Positions 51,194 through 60,238 of a stretch of 64,000 nt of DNA are shown here, piece after piece. The stretch comes from Cognatishimia activa (GTDB lineage Bacteria; Pseudomonadota; Alphaproteobacteria; Rhodobacterales; Rhodobacteraceae). The DNA is taken from contig NZ_CP060010.1 of the NCBI RefSeq assembly GCF_017798205.1, positions 434,001-498,000 on the forward strand, in the 5' to 3' direction. Both the position numbers and the translations under genes were made by a program. The notes under the pieces were generated by a model. The model did not search any database, had not been told where the DNA came from, and saw only the letters and a program-made list of their open reading frames with translations. The number at the start of each line of letters is the position of its first letter. The first letter of the stretch is position 1.

Positions 51194-51666
51194 TTCGCTA
51201 CACCTTGATCCGTCTTCTTGAGATACGACGCGATCCGCTCTTCCTCAACCGGCGTTAACGTCTTTTCCAGCGGCGCGTTTCGCCGTCGGCGCGTGACCAC
51301 CACGAATGCAATTAGGGAAAACCCCGCCAGAACAACCGGTGTGAACCAAAGCGCATAGGTGGCAGGTGTCAGCGGTGGGGACATCAGAACGTAGTCACCA
51401 TAGCGGGCCCGCACGTAGGCCATGACTTCTTCATTAGTGTCACCCGCAACAAGGCGCTCGCGCACAAGAAGCCTCAGGTCACGTGCCACTCCGGCGTTGG
51501 AGCTGTCGATGTCCTGGTTCTGACAAACGACGCAGCGCAATCCCTTTGAGATGTCCCGCGCGCGGTCTTCAAGCACCGGGTCCGCAAGAATTTCATCGGG
51601 TTCAACCGCATGCACCGGCGCGGCCAGAACAACGCTAAGCGCGATGTAGGACAAAAAGCGCCTCAT
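51190..51666 (-). CDS. ccmH: Cytochrome c biogenesis protein CcmH/CcmL
   Basis: A 158-residue periplasmic thiol oxidoreductase with a signal peptide (MRRFLSYIALSVVLAAPVHA) and the active site LRCVVCQNQDIDSSNAGVARDLR at about residues 43-65. A membrane anchor (YALWFTPVVLAGFSLIAFVVVTRRRR, about 104-130) follows. It reduces apocytochrome c cysteines with CcmG before heme ligation. It overlaps both neighbours by 4 bp. Confidence 0.93.
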   Translation of the reverse strand: MRRFLSYIALSVVLAAPVHAVEPDEILADPVLEDRARDISKGLRCVVCQNQDIDSSNAGVARDLRLLVRERLVAGDTNEEVMAYVRARYGDYVLMSPPLTPATYALWFTPVVLAGFSLIAFVVVTRRRRNAPLEKTLTPVEEERIASYLKKTDQGVAK

Positions 51667-52229
51667 GATCCGGCCCCCGCTGACAGCGCGCCTGCGGCCT
51701 TGAGGGCGGCCCGAAATGTGGCGACCGCCTCATCGCCCACGACCGGACCGACATAGCGGTAGAGCACAATGCCACCTGCCCCAACGATAAAGGTTTCCGG
51801 CACACCGGAGATCCCCCACTCGATCCCGGCGCGGCCCGTCAAGTCTGATCCGATGCGCGTGTATGGATTGCCAAGATCACTCAGCCAGCGCACCGCGTCC
51901 TTGGGTTTGTCCTTGTAGTTGATCCCGTAGAGCGTCTGGCCTTCGTCCTCGGCGAGTGCAGTCAGGACCGCATGTTCAGCGCGGCACGGCACGCACCAGG
52001 ACGCAAAGACATTTACGATCACCGGGCGATCAGCAACTATCAAGTCTGCACGTGCAAGACCGGGCACCTCCAGCCCCTCGACCGGCTCCAGCGCGAATTC
52101 GGGCGCTGGCTGAGTGATCAGAACTGACGGGATTGCATTTGGGTCTCTGTCAGGGTCCAACCCCCACAGAAAGAAGGCTCCGAACACGACCGCGATCAGA
52201 AGCGGCGAGAATGCCAGAATACGAACCAT
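51663..52229 (-). CDS. ccmG: Thiol:disulfide interchange protein CcmG (DsbE)
   Basis: A 188-residue membrane-anchored thioredoxin. The anchor is ILAFSPLLIAVVFGAFFLWGL; the redox motif is FASWCVPCRAEH near residue 75; and NYKDKPKDAVRWLSDLGNPYTRIGSDLTGRAGIEWGISGVPETFIVG carries the conserved Glu and cis-Pro of DsbE. It keeps apocytochrome c or CcmH reduced. It starts 3 bp after the ccmF stop. Confidence 0.93.
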   Translation of the reverse strand: MVRILAFSPLLIAVVFGAFFLWGLDPDRDPNAIPSVLITQPAPEFALEPVEGLEVPGLARADLIVADRPVIVNVFASWCVPCRAEHAVLTALAEDEGQTLYGINYKDKPKDAVRWLSDLGNPYTRIGSDLTGRAGIEWGISGVPETFIVGAGGIVLYRYVGPVVGDEAVATFRAALKAAGALSAGAGS

Positions 52230-52232
52230 GGC

Positions 52233-54233
52233 TTACTCCGCAGGCAAGGCCGGCGCGGCAGCCGCGCGCCGTCTCGGTGCCCCCACCCGCAACCGCCGGT
52301 CGCTGAGGGAAACCAACCCGCCCAGGACCAGCATGGCCGAACCGACCCAGATGAAATTCACCAGTGGCTCATAGAGGATGCGCAGCGTCCAGGCCCCCTG
52401 AGCCCCGGCCTGATCTGAGGCAGGTTCGGCAAGCGATGCATAGAGATCGCCCGCCATCGTCGAGCGAATTGCGCTTTCAGTCGTGGTGCTTTGTGCCACA
52501 GGATAGAACCGTCGCTCAGGATAGAGCGTCGTGATGCGCGCGCCATCCCGGCTGACCAGTAACGTGCCACGGTCAGCGATGTAATTTGGCCCTCTGACCT
52601 TTTCAGCCCCCGCAAAGGTCACATCAAAACCAGCGATCTGGATTACCTTGCCCGGTGTGACAAACAGGATTTCTTCGGATTTCCAGACGCTCGACCCGAC
52701 AAAACCGAAAATCGCAACGGCCAACCCGGCATGTGCCAAAGTCATGCCGTGGGCCGCCCGGGGCAGCCCGCGGGCACGCCGCACGGCCTCATCCATGGGT
52801 ACATCGAAAAGCCGGATGCGAAATGCCCACTCGCGCAGCGTCGCCAGCAAAAGCCAGGCTGCGAGTCCCAGTGACAGATAGCCAAGCACGGGCCCGCCCT
52901 GGAAAGCATACCAGGCCACAAGGCCAAACCCGATCGCAAGCAGGCCCACAATCTTGACTAGCGCAACAACGTCGCCAACTGTTGCGCGCTTCCATGAAAG
53001 AAACGGTCCCAACCCCATTACGAACACCAGCGGCACCATCATCGGAATGAATGATGCATTAAAAAACGGAGGTCCGACCGAGAGTTTCTCTCCGCCAGTC
53101 AGGGCCTCGTAGAACAGCGGGTACAGGGTTCCGAACAAAACGGTGCCAGTTGAGGCCGCAAGGATCAGGTTGTTGACCAACAAACCGCCTTCACGGCTGA
53201 CCGGTTTGAACAGGCCGCCGCCTTCCATGGAAGGTGCCCGCCACGCGTAAAGCGCGAAAGACCCGCCAATTGATACAGCGAGAAGCCCCAGAATATACAG
53301 CCCACGTTCCGGATCGACGGCGAACGCGTGCACGGATGTTAGCAGACCGGAGCGCACAATGAACGTGCCCAACAACGAGAGAGAGAATGTCAGGATCGCC
53401 AGCAGGATCGTCCAGCTTTTAAACGCCCCACGCTTCTCAGTCACGATGGCGGAATGCAGCAGGGCTGTCCCCATGAGCCACGGCATGAAGCTGACGTTTT
53501 CGACCGGGTCCCAGAACCACCAGCCGCCCCAACCCAGCTCATAATAGGCCCACCAGGATCCCAGGGCGATACCTGCGGTCAGGAATACCCAGGCCGCCAG
53601 CGTCCAAGGCCGCACCCACCGGGCCCAGGCAGCGTCAACCCGGCCTTCGATTAGCGCAGCAACGGCAAATGAGAACACAATCGAAAAGCCGACGTACCCG
53701 AGATAGAGAAGCGGCGGATGCATCGCTAGCCCCACATCCTGCAAAAGCGGATTAAGGTCCTGCCCGTCCAGTGGCGCGGGATAGATCCTGTCGAACGGGT
53801 TCGACGTAAACAGCATGAATGTCAGAAAACCAACGCTGATCCATGCCTGAACCGAAAGTGTCCGCGCTTTCGTGCGCATTGCCACGTTATTGGCGGTCAC
53901 GGCCACCATGGCCCCAAACACAGTCAGGATGAGTACCCACAACAGCAAAGACCCTTCATGACTGCCCCAGGTGCCCGAAACCTTGTAAAGCAGCGGTTTG
54001 AGCGAGTGAGAGTTCTCTACGACGTTAACCACTGTGAAGTCGCTTTGCACGAAGCTGGTCATAAGAGCGGCAAAAGCGATCGCGGTGAAGAAGACCTGTC
54101 CAAGCGACGACCAAGTCGCGCTTTTCATCCAGATCAGATCACTCCGTGCGGCCCCCCAGATCGGCAGGACTGATTGAACCAGAGCCAGCGCAAGCGTCAA
54201 CACCAGCGCAAAATGTCCAATCTCTGGAATCAT
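52233..54233 (-). CDS. ccmF: Cytochrome c heme lyase subunit CcmF
   Basis: A 666-residue membrane protein with about fifteen helices. The WWD heme-handling domain GWGGWWFWDPVENVSFMPWL is at about residues 230-250. Conserved His residues of CcmF are visible in WGSHEGSLLLWVL, AMHPPLLYLGYVG and in LLHSAIVTEKRGAFKSW. The C-terminal periplasmic part (FLFVTP-like segment, about 500-620) precedes a last helix. AAGGA lies before the start. It opens the ccmFGHI operon; ccmA-E are not in this window. Confidence 0.95.
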   Translation of the reverse strand: MIPEIGHFALVLTLALALVQSVLPIWGAARSDLIWMKSATWSSLGQVFFTAIAFAALMTSFVQSDFTVVNVVENSHSLKPLLYKVSGTWGSHEGSLLLWVLILTVFGAMVAVTANNVAMRTKARTLSVQAWISVGFLTFMLFTSNPFDRIYPAPLDGQDLNPLLQDVGLAMHPPLLYLGYVGFSIVFSFAVAALIEGRVDAAWARWVRPWTLAAWVFLTAGIALGSWWAYYELGWGGWWFWDPVENVSFMPWLMGTALLHSAIVTEKRGAFKSWTILLAILTFSLSLLGTFIVRSGLLTSVHAFAVDPERGLYILGLLAVSIGGSFALYAWRAPSMEGGGLFKPVSREGGLLVNNLILAASTGTVLFGTLYPLFYEALTGGEKLSVGPPFFNASFIPMMVPLVFVMGLGPFLSWKRATVGDVVALVKIVGLLAIGFGLVAWYAFQGGPVLGYLSLGLAAWLLLATLREWAFRIRLFDVPMDEAVRRARGLPRAAHGMTLAHAGLAVAIFGFVGSSVWKSEEILFVTPGKVIQIAGFDVTFAGAEKVRGPNYIADRGTLLVSRDGARITTLYPERRFYPVAQSTTTESAIRSTMAGDLYASLAEPASDQAGAQGAWTLRILYEPLVNFIWVGSAMLVLGGLVSLSDRRLRVGAPRRRAAAAPALPAE

Positions 54234-54414
54234 TCGGATTTTCCTTCACCGTTTCACCCTTGTGGTTTAGCAGATGACAAGGTGGTCTATGATCTGGAAT
54301 TTGTATGTTTTTGTAATCACTTGCGCGGACAAATCATTACGTCTTCGGGCGCGTAAAATCTTGGTGGCGTAAATATATAGTTCTCATCACGTATGATTGC
54401 CAAAGGAAGAAATT

Positions 54415-54966
54415 ATGGCCCGCTCAAACAAGATCGCCGTTCTCACACTCATTTCGATTTTGACGTCTCCTGCAACGGCAAATCCGGATCATCATGACGG
54501 TGAAGACCAAACACAGAAGGGCGATACTCCTTTTGTTGATCAATCCGGCATGCAGGGAATGTCGGGTAAGGGGATGCTAGGCATGTCCGGTATCGGGGAA
54601 ATGGATGGCTATCATATGCAAGTGGTGCAGATGATGATGCAAATGCATATGTCAATGATGGGTCAGATGCACGGTCGCGCATCAGACGCGCTAGCTGGCT
54701 TGTTTGCGGGTGGTTTAACCAACGAAGACATCATGCTCCGCTTCGATGCAAACGGCAATGGAGCGCTTGATCTTTCCGAATTCCAAAGCTGGAATACACA
54801 CGTGCAACACGCCGTGTTGGTGGATCGTTTTCAAGCTATCGACTCGGATGGGGCCGATGCGATTTCGATGGACGAACTTGCCGCGGCTCGGAATGGCGTA
54901 AGCATGGCTGCGCACAAGGCAGGTGCCATGATGAACAGCGGAATGACAGATGACGAAAAAAACTAA
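54415..54966 (+). CDS. Methionine-rich periplasmic EF-hand protein
   Basis: A 183-residue exported protein from ATG 54415, behind AAGGAAG; the TTG-started form from 54397 merely contains that site. A signal peptide (residues 1-22, ending SPATA) is followed by His/Asp-rich residues (NPDHHDGED). Residues about 44-80 are unusually rich in Met (MQGMSGKGMLGMSGIGEMDGYHMQVVQMMM), about one in three, which suits Cu(I) binding. Two EF-hand loops follow: FDANGNGALDLSEF near 109 and IDSDGADAISMDEL near 142. Calcium and copper binding are inferred. It overlaps the rhodanese gene by 17 bp. Confidence 0.75.
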   Translation: MARSNKIAVLTLISILTSPATANPDHHDGEDQTQKGDTPFVDQSGMQGMSGKGMLGMSGIGEMDGYHMQVVQMMMQMHMSMMGQMHGRASDALAGLFAGGLTNEDIMLRFDANGNGALDLSEFQSWNTHVQHAVLVDRFQAIDSDGADAISMDELAAARNGVSMAAHKAGAMMNSGMTDDEKN

Positions 54967-55438
54967 TTTGCGTGACGCTATCGGAAGGCGCGTTTTCATC
55001 GTCGGTGCGACTGCGATGGGAACCTTGCCCGGCCAAGGCGTATGGGCGCAGCAAGCTGAAATATGGTCTGCCAAGGATGCACATGATGCCTTGAAAGACG
55101 ACCTGATCCGGCTTGTCGACGTCCGCTCGCGTCAAGAATGGGCTGAAACAGGCGTGGCACTCGGAGCATGGCCAATCAGCCTGCACGAAGACCGCTTTCC
55201 AGAGCGCCTGTTCGCCGCCAAGACACTTGCGGATGGTCGGCCAGTGGCGTTGATCTGCGCAACCGGAGGACGGTCAGGATACGTCATGCGCAGTTTGCGC
55301 GAGGCTGGATACAGCGGCTTCATCGATGTGTCGGAAGGGATGATGGGTTCCCCGCGTGGACCGGGTTGGATCGCTTCAGCCTTTCCCACGGTGAGCGCCG
55401 AGGCCGCGTTAAGTGGACTTCCAACGGAACTGGCCTGA
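54950..55438 (+). CDS. Secreted rhodanese-domain protein
   Basis: A 162-residue exported rhodanese. The signal resembles a Tat type (GRRVFIVGATAMGTLPGQGVWA). The mature part follows the rhodanese fold: LIRLVDVRSRQEWAETG, then the active loop LICATGGRSGYVMRSL with Cys at about residue 101. It may handle sulfur or cysteine persulfides, or simply bind metal, in the periplasm. It is translationally coupled to the Met-rich EF-hand protein and converges with the multicopper oxidase gene 9 bp away. Confidence 0.82.
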   Translation: MTKKTNLRDAIGRRVFIVGATAMGTLPGQGVWAQQAEIWSAKDAHDALKDDLIRLVDVRSRQEWAETGVALGAWPISLHEDRFPERLFAAKTLADGRPVALICATGGRSGYVMRSLREAGYSGFIDVSEGMMGSPRGPGWIASAFPTVSAEAALSGLPTELA

Positions 55439-55447
55439 CAAAGGGTG

Positions 55448-56734
55448 TCATGCAACGCGGATCCATGTCGCCATCCCATCCGCTTGATGGCTGAGCATGT
55501 GACAGTGAAGCATCCAGTTGCCCGGGTTGTCCAGGACACACAGAATGTCGCGCGCCTCGCCTGCACGCACGAAGGTTCCGTCTCTGTAATCCCCCGGTTG
55601 GCCTGTCTCCGAATTTTCCCAGAAGTGATGGCCGTGCAAATGCATGACATGGTCGAAGGCCGTGGCGTTGTATAACGAAATCCGGGCGGTTGTTCCCCGC
55701 CGCACATTGAGTAGCGGCTCACGCGGCAGCCCGGACACATCATTCAGCGCCCAAGTCCCGAAACCGTCATGCTTTCCACCTCCGGCACCACCTTGCATGA
55801 CAAGCCGCGCTTTGACTTCGCGGCCCTTTGGCTGGGGCATCGGGTTTGGAGGAAGTGCAGGAATGGCAGTTGTCCTGCGCTGCCGTTGGCCTTGCGCTGC
55901 GATCTGCCCCAAGGTTTGTCCGATGTCGTCATCGGCAAACGCAATCGCGTCTGAAACGTCACCAATCACGTCGCAGCGCTGCCCCGGCGCCAGAATGATA
56001 TCCTCGAACGGTTGCGGCTGTTCGAGAGGCATACCATCAAGGGCAACAATCTTGCCTTCGATACCATTGATGCGCAGGCTATAGACGCGGTCAATTGACG
56101 GATTTATCAGCCGCAACCGCACCCGATCACCACGCTGGACCGTTTCCCGGCTGACAATTGCCGTCATCACATTTCCGATTCTGCCAGTTGCCGCAAACTG
56201 TTCGGCACCTGTATCCTCGTCGTACACTCCGCTGTCGTCGGTCAACATATCAAATAACTGGACCGTTATGTCATGATCGACATCCGGTGGCTGCTGTTCA
56301 TCAATGATGAGCGGACCAAAAAGGCCGCGGCTGACCTGATCGTACGACACGTAGTGCGAATGGTACCAAAACGTGCCCGCATCCGGCACGGGGAAACGAT
56401 AGTCGTGGCTCGCATCCGGCGGGATCACATCTTGCGTCAGCACGCTTACGCCATCCATTCGGTTTGGTAACCGGAGCCCATGCCAATGCACCAGAACACC
56501 ATCCTGCAGGCCGTTCTCAACGCGGACGCGCATGTGGTCGCCCTGCCCCGCACGCAGCTCCGGACCTGGCCAAGACCCGTTGAATCCCAGCAGTTCCTGC
56601 CGCATCCCACCCACAGAAGCCATGATCGGTTCCGGGCGCAGAGTGTAACTACGTGTCGCCGCAAACGTGGGCATGCCTGCGGCCGACAGCGCCGCCAGAC
56701 CGCCACCTAGCGTTTCTCGCCGGGTCCATTTCAT
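55448..56734 (-). CDS. Multicopper oxidase, first (operon-distal)
   Basis: A 428-residue periplasmic oxidase with an N-terminal signal (RRETLGGGLAALSAAGMPTFA, Tat-like). All four copper-ligand motifs are present: LVHWHGLRLPN, FWYHSHYVSYDQ, HVMHLHGHHFWE, and [14 protein letters not shown], the last with the type 1 Cys, His and Met. Length suits a small three-domain oxidase of the CueO/SufI class. It could oxidise Cu(I), phenols or a metal. Last gene of the operon starting with the two-component system; no gap after dsbA. Confidence 0.92.
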   Translation of the reverse strand: MKWTRRETLGGGLAALSAAGMPTFAATRSYTLRPEPIMASVGGMRQELLGFNGSWPGPELRAGQGDHMRVRVENGLQDGVLVHWHGLRLPNRMDGVSVLTQDVIPPDASHDYRFPVPDAGTFWYHSHYVSYDQVSRGLFGPLIIDEQQPPDVDHDITVQLFDMLTDDSGVYDEDTGAEQFAATGRIGNVMTAIVSRETVQRGDRVRLRLINPSIDRVYSLRINGIEGKIVALDGMPLEQPQPFEDIILAPGQRCDVIGDVSDAIAFADDDIGQTLGQIAAQGQRQRRTTAIPALPPNPMPQPKGREVKARLVMQGGAGGGKHDGFGTWALNDVSGLPREPLLNVRRGTTARISLYNATAFDHVMHLHGHHFWENSETGQPGDYRDGTFVRAGEARDILCVLDNPGNWMLHCHMLSHQADGMATWIRVA

Positions 56735-57472
56735 CTACTGGTTCTTGGCCTCCCGGACCGCTGCAACCTGCTCGATCAAAACGTCTGCCTCAACAAACCC
56801 CGGGATCAGGGCATCTCCGATGACAAAGGAGGGCGTTCCGTTAAAGCCCAACGCGCGAGTCAACTCCATCGAGGTCTGGATATGTTCATCCACCTCAGGG
56901 GCGTCCATGTCACGGCGTAACTGGTCAATATCGAGCCCGACGTCGCGCGCGATCCGCAGCACGCTGGCCTCTTCGGCCCGGCCCTGCATTCTCATCATTG
57001 CGACGTGAAATTCTTCATATTTTCCCTGTTCACGGGCGGCCAAAGCCGCGCGCGCAGCAAATACGCTACCCTCCCCCAGAATGGGCCATTCACGATAGAC
57101 CAGACGCACGTTTGCGTCCTGTTCAACAAGCGCATCGACCTGCGGCATGACGCGGCGGCAATAGGGACAGTTATAGTCAAAGAATTCTACCACCGTGACA
57201 TCGCCGTCAGGGTTGGCCAGCACGATGGCATTGGGGTCTTGTTCCAACCTATCTCGTTCAGCCTTCAGAACAGTGGCAGCGGCGGCGGCCTGATCCTGTT
57301 GCTGGCGCTCTTCCAGTAAGCGCACTGCCTCCATGATGATCTGCGGATTTTCGAGGATGGCTTCATAGACCAGTTCCTTGATCCGTTCGTCTGACTTGTC
57401 ATCAGCATATGCTGATAGAGGAATCAGCGCGGCTGCGTAGATTGCGAAAGGGGCGAGTTTGGCAAGCTTCAT
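56735..57472 (-). CDS. DsbA-family periplasmic disulfide oxidoreductase
   Basis: A 245-residue exported protein from ATG 57472 (SD AGGA), with a signal peptide (KLAPFAIYAAALIPLSAYA). Residues about 25-80 are a helical arm (ELVYEAILENPQIIMEAVRLLEERQ) typical of the BdbD/ScsC-like DsbA group, followed by the thioredoxin fold with active site FDYNCPYCRRVMPQ near residue 110 and the cis-Pro loop NGTPSFVIGD. It is next to scsB-like and multicopper oxidase genes, so it may be a copper-tolerance oxidase of ScsC type or a general DsbA reoxidised by DsbB. Confidence 0.9.
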   Translation of the reverse strand: MKLAKLAPFAIYAAALIPLSAYADDKSDERIKELVYEAILENPQIIMEAVRLLEERQQQDQAAAAATVLKAERDRLEQDPNAIVLANPDGDVTVVEFFDYNCPYCRRVMPQVDALVEQDANVRLVYREWPILGEGSVFAARAALAAREQGKYEEFHVAMMRMQGRAEEASVLRIARDVGLDIDQLRRDMDAPEVDEHIQTSMELTRALGFNGTPSFVIGDALIPGFVEADVLIEQVAAVREAKNQ

Positions 57473-57474
57473 TG

Positions 57475-57945
57475 TCAATCCTGTTGTTCTTCGGCCTCTG
57501 AGCGTTCGGCCTGAATTTTCTGAATGCGCTCCGGCCACGTCGATTTGATGTAGGCCAGAACGTTGTGAATTTCGGCGTCTGTCAGCTGGTCGGCAAAGCC
57601 GGGCATTCCGCTATCGAACTCAATGCCCTTCGTCGCCATCAAAGCTTTGCCGCCGAGTTTAGTATAGTCAAAGAGCAGACTGTCCGGATGGTGCCAAGTG
57701 TGACCGGTCTCATCATGCGGTGGCGCAGGCAATCGTCCATCCGCGCCGGAGCTACGCCAATTCTCCTGTCCTTCAAGGTTTGCGCCATGACAGGCAGCGC
57801 AATACTCAGCATAAATCTGTTCACCCGCAACGATATCCCCTGCACCGCTACCTGCCGCACGTGCTGAAAGTTGTTCTGGTCCGGACCAGAACCAAGCACC
57901 GCCCGCTGCGACGGCCATTATGAAAATGACCACCGAGTAGCGCAT
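57475..57945 (-). CDS. Mono-heme cytochrome c
   Basis: A 156-residue protein with an N-terminal signal or anchor ([20 protein letters not shown]) and a single heme site [12 protein letters not shown] near residue 54. The [19 protein letters not shown] segment is the last helix of the class I fold, with an axial Met probably from MPGFADQ. It starts in a TGATG overlap with the multicopper oxidase upstream and stops 2 bp before dsbA. It probably carries electrons for or from the oxidases. Confidence 0.88.
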   Translation of the reverse strand: MRYSVVIFIMAVAAGGAWFWSGPEQLSARAAGSGAGDIVAGEQIYAEYCAACHGANLEGQENWRSSGADGRLPAPPHDETGHTWHHPDSLLFDYTKLGGKALMATKGIEFDSGMPGFADQLTDAEIHNVLAYIKSTWPERIQKIQAERSEAEEQQD

Positions 57946-59327
57946 CAGGCAACCTCGATACGGGTCATCATGCCGGACGCTGCATGCGACAACATATGAC
58001 AATGCAAAAGCCACTGGCCCGGATTGTCTGCGACAAAGGCGATCTCCCGCGTCTGGTCTCCAAACAACAAGGTCGTGTCTCGCAACGGGCCCAAACGACC
58101 GTCCTCGGTGACCTCATGGAAATGCATGCCGTGCAGATGCATTGCATGAGGAAAAGCTGTGTCGTTGTGAATCCGCAGTCGAACGTTTTCTCCCTGACTG
58201 AGCTTGGCAAGCGGCGGATTGTTCATTGTCCCAATGGCACCGTTGAATGCCCAAAACTGGCCTTCCCGAACCAACTGGCGGAAATTCAGTCGCTCGCCGT
58301 TAAACGTTGCGGCTCTAAGACTTCCCATTGCGCCGCCTTCCATGTTCAAGGAAAGCGACGTGGCCCCTTCAAGTTTCACCCTCTGATGCGAATTTTCCGG
58401 GAGCGGTTTGGGCATATTTCGTTTGGCCTTGGCCGATTGACCGGTCACATCATAGCGAACTTGCGGCCATGCTTCCCCATCCAGAATTGCAAGAAGGTAT
58501 GCAGATGATCCCACATCAGCGGTCACATCCACAAAAACATCTGCGCGTTGTGCAGGGCCCAGAATAAAGGACTTTCCAATTTTCTTGGGTTGGGACAGGG
58601 GCATCCCGTCTAGCGCGACGACCCAACCATCAAGTCCTTCCAACCGCAATTGAAAGAGCCGGGCATTTGCCGCATTGATAATCCTCAGACGCCGACGCTC
58701 GTTTTTGCGTGCAGTCTTCGCGAGACCTGACACCCCGTTGGTTGCAATGAAGTTTCCGTTTCGACCTGCATGGCTGCGGTCATGCGGCGATTCAAAGGCG
58801 CTATCAATCTGGCCAGTGGCCGGATCGACCAGCCAGTCGTCCAGCACAAGCACGTCTTCTGCATCTACATCGGGCGGGGAAGGTTCTTCTACGATCAAAG
58901 CGCCGTACAGGCCACGCGCCACTTGCTCAAATGACCGATTGTGCGCGTGATACCAGTAGGTGCCAGCATCTGGCGCGATGAAGTCGTAATCAAAGGCGGC
59001 ACCCGGTTCAACGGCGTCCTGTGTCAATCCGCTGGCCCCGTCCATCGCGTTGTCGATGCGAATTCCGTGCCAGTGGATCGACGTTGCCTGCGGCAAGTCA
59101 TTGATCAAATGTCGCTGTACCCGGCTGCCTTGCGCGACACGGATTTCAGGGCCGGGCATGGTGCCGCCAAATCCCCAAATCGTCGTCCGCCCGTACTCTT
59201 GGGGCAAAAGCTGCATATCCGCAACCTGCGCTGTCAGAGCGGTTGTGCCCACTGCCCGAGCAGGCAACGCGAGAACGGCGCTGCTCGCGGCCAATCCGCC
59301 AAGCACCTGTCTCCGTGTCGGGTTCAT
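57945..59327 (-). CDS. Multicopper oxidase, second (operon-middle)
   Basis: A 460-residue Tat-exported oxidase ([25 protein letters not shown]). Copper motifs are [35 protein letters not shown] and [17 protein letters not shown] is seen in [20 protein letters not shown], normal for CueO types. A long stretch [31 protein letters not shown] marks domain 2. It differs clearly from the first oxidase (about one third longer loops), so the two are not a recent duplication. SD AGGAG precedes the ATG. Confidence 0.93.
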   Translation of the reverse strand: MNPTRRQVLGGLAASSAVLALPARAVGTTALTAQVADMQLLPQEYGRTTIWGFGGTMPGPEIRVAQGSRVQRHLINDLPQATSIHWHGIRIDNAMDGASGLTQDAVEPGAAFDYDFIAPDAGTYWYHAHNRSFEQVARGLYGALIVEEPSPPDVDAEDVLVLDDWLVDPATGQIDSAFESPHDRSHAGRNGNFIATNGVSGLAKTARKNERRRLRIINAANARLFQLRLEGLDGWVVALDGMPLSQPKKIGKSFILGPAQRADVFVDVTADVGSSAYLLAILDGEAWPQVRYDVTGQSAKAKRNMPKPLPENSHQRVKLEGATSLSLNMEGGAMGSLRAATFNGERLNFRQLVREGQFWAFNGAIGTMNNPPLAKLSQGENVRLRIHNDTAFPHAMHLHGMHFHEVTEDGRLGPLRDTTLLFGDQTREIAFVADNPGQWLLHCHMLSHAASGMMTRIEVA

Positions 59328-59343
59328 CCAAAGTCTCCTATCA

Positions 59344-60237
59344 TCACGGTTGGTCCATTAGATATTCGGCCATAGCGTCCAGATCTTCGGTTGACAGGAA
59401 TTGAGTTCCAAAAAGAACAACCTCCCCCATCGCGTTGCCGAATGCGTCGCCAGACGGTGTAATACCGGTCTTCAGAGCGTATGCCAGACTTCCGGCGTCC
59501 CAGCCCTCTTGTACAAGCGACGTGGTGTCAATCGGAGGTGCCTTTCCCCCACCGGGCAGCATATCAGACCCTGCAAACTTTGCTGTTGCGACCTTTCGTC
59601 CGCCCAGCAGATTGCGGGTGGTGTGGCACGCAGCACAGTGCGTCGCTCCCTCGACCAACCATTTGCCCCGATTCCAGCTGTCGCTTTTGCCTTCAACTGG
59701 TTCTGTTAGCGGGTCGAATTGAAACAGCGCACGCCACAACTTCAAACCCGCACGTTGATTGAACGGAAACGCCATCTCCGGCGCGCGCGATGGGGTTTCA
59801 ACAGCAGGAAGTGTCTGAAACGCAGCCCAGAGATCGGCAACCTCTTGATCAGTGAAATCCGCGTAAAAGGAATAAGTAAATGCGGGATAATAAGGCTCTC
59901 CCGCGGGCGAAATACCTTGCCGCACCGCAACGGCGAACTGCTCAATCGTCCAGTTGCCGATGCCTTGCTCAGGATCGGTGGTCAGGTTTGGCGAATAGAC
60001 CGTGCCAAATGGTGTATCGAGTTCAACACCACCAGCCAGCGGCGCGCCACCCTCCGGATTTGTATGGCAGGCGATGCAACCGGAGGCCCGGGCGAGGTAG
60101 GCTCCCCTGTTCACATCGCCTGTCAGATTGGCGAGCTCAGGTGACGGTGTGGCTCCTATAGGCCAGACGGTCAGCACCACGAAACCGATTGCCGCCGAGA
60201 CGGCAATCGCTCCGGTGCCCAAAAACAGGCGACGCAT
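59344..60237 (-). CDS. Di-heme cytochrome c
   Basis: A 297-residue protein from ATG 60237, one base after the previous stop. An N-terminal anchor (RLFLGTGAIAVSAAIGFVVLTVW) is followed by two class I domains with heme sites ASGCIACHTNPEGG near residue 50 and ATHCAACHTTRNLLG near 190. The pattern with RGAYLARASGCIACH and FYADFTDQEVADLWAAFQTLP resembles the cytochrome c subunits of membrane alcohol and gluconate dehydrogenases. Electron acceptor is unknown. Confidence 0.88.
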   Translation of the reverse strand: MRRLFLGTGAIAVSAAIGFVVLTVWPIGATPSPELANLTGDVNRGAYLARASGCIACHTNPEGGAPLAGGVELDTPFGTVYSPNLTTDPEQGIGNWTIEQFAVAVRQGISPAGEPYYPAFTYSFYADFTDQEVADLWAAFQTLPAVETPSRAPEMAFPFNQRAGLKLWRALFQFDPLTEPVEGKSDSWNRGKWLVEGATHCAACHTTRNLLGGRKVATAKFAGSDMLPGGGKAPPIDTTSLVQEGWDAGSLAYALKTGITPSGDAFGNAMGEVVLFGTQFLSTEDLDAMAEYLMDQP

Positions 60238-60238
60238 G

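Noticed and set aside
54257-54287. Imperfect dyad CACCCTTGT/ACAAGGTG between ccmF and the EF-hand gene
   Set aside because: One arm has an extra base and no matching site occurs elsewhere; not enough to call an operator.
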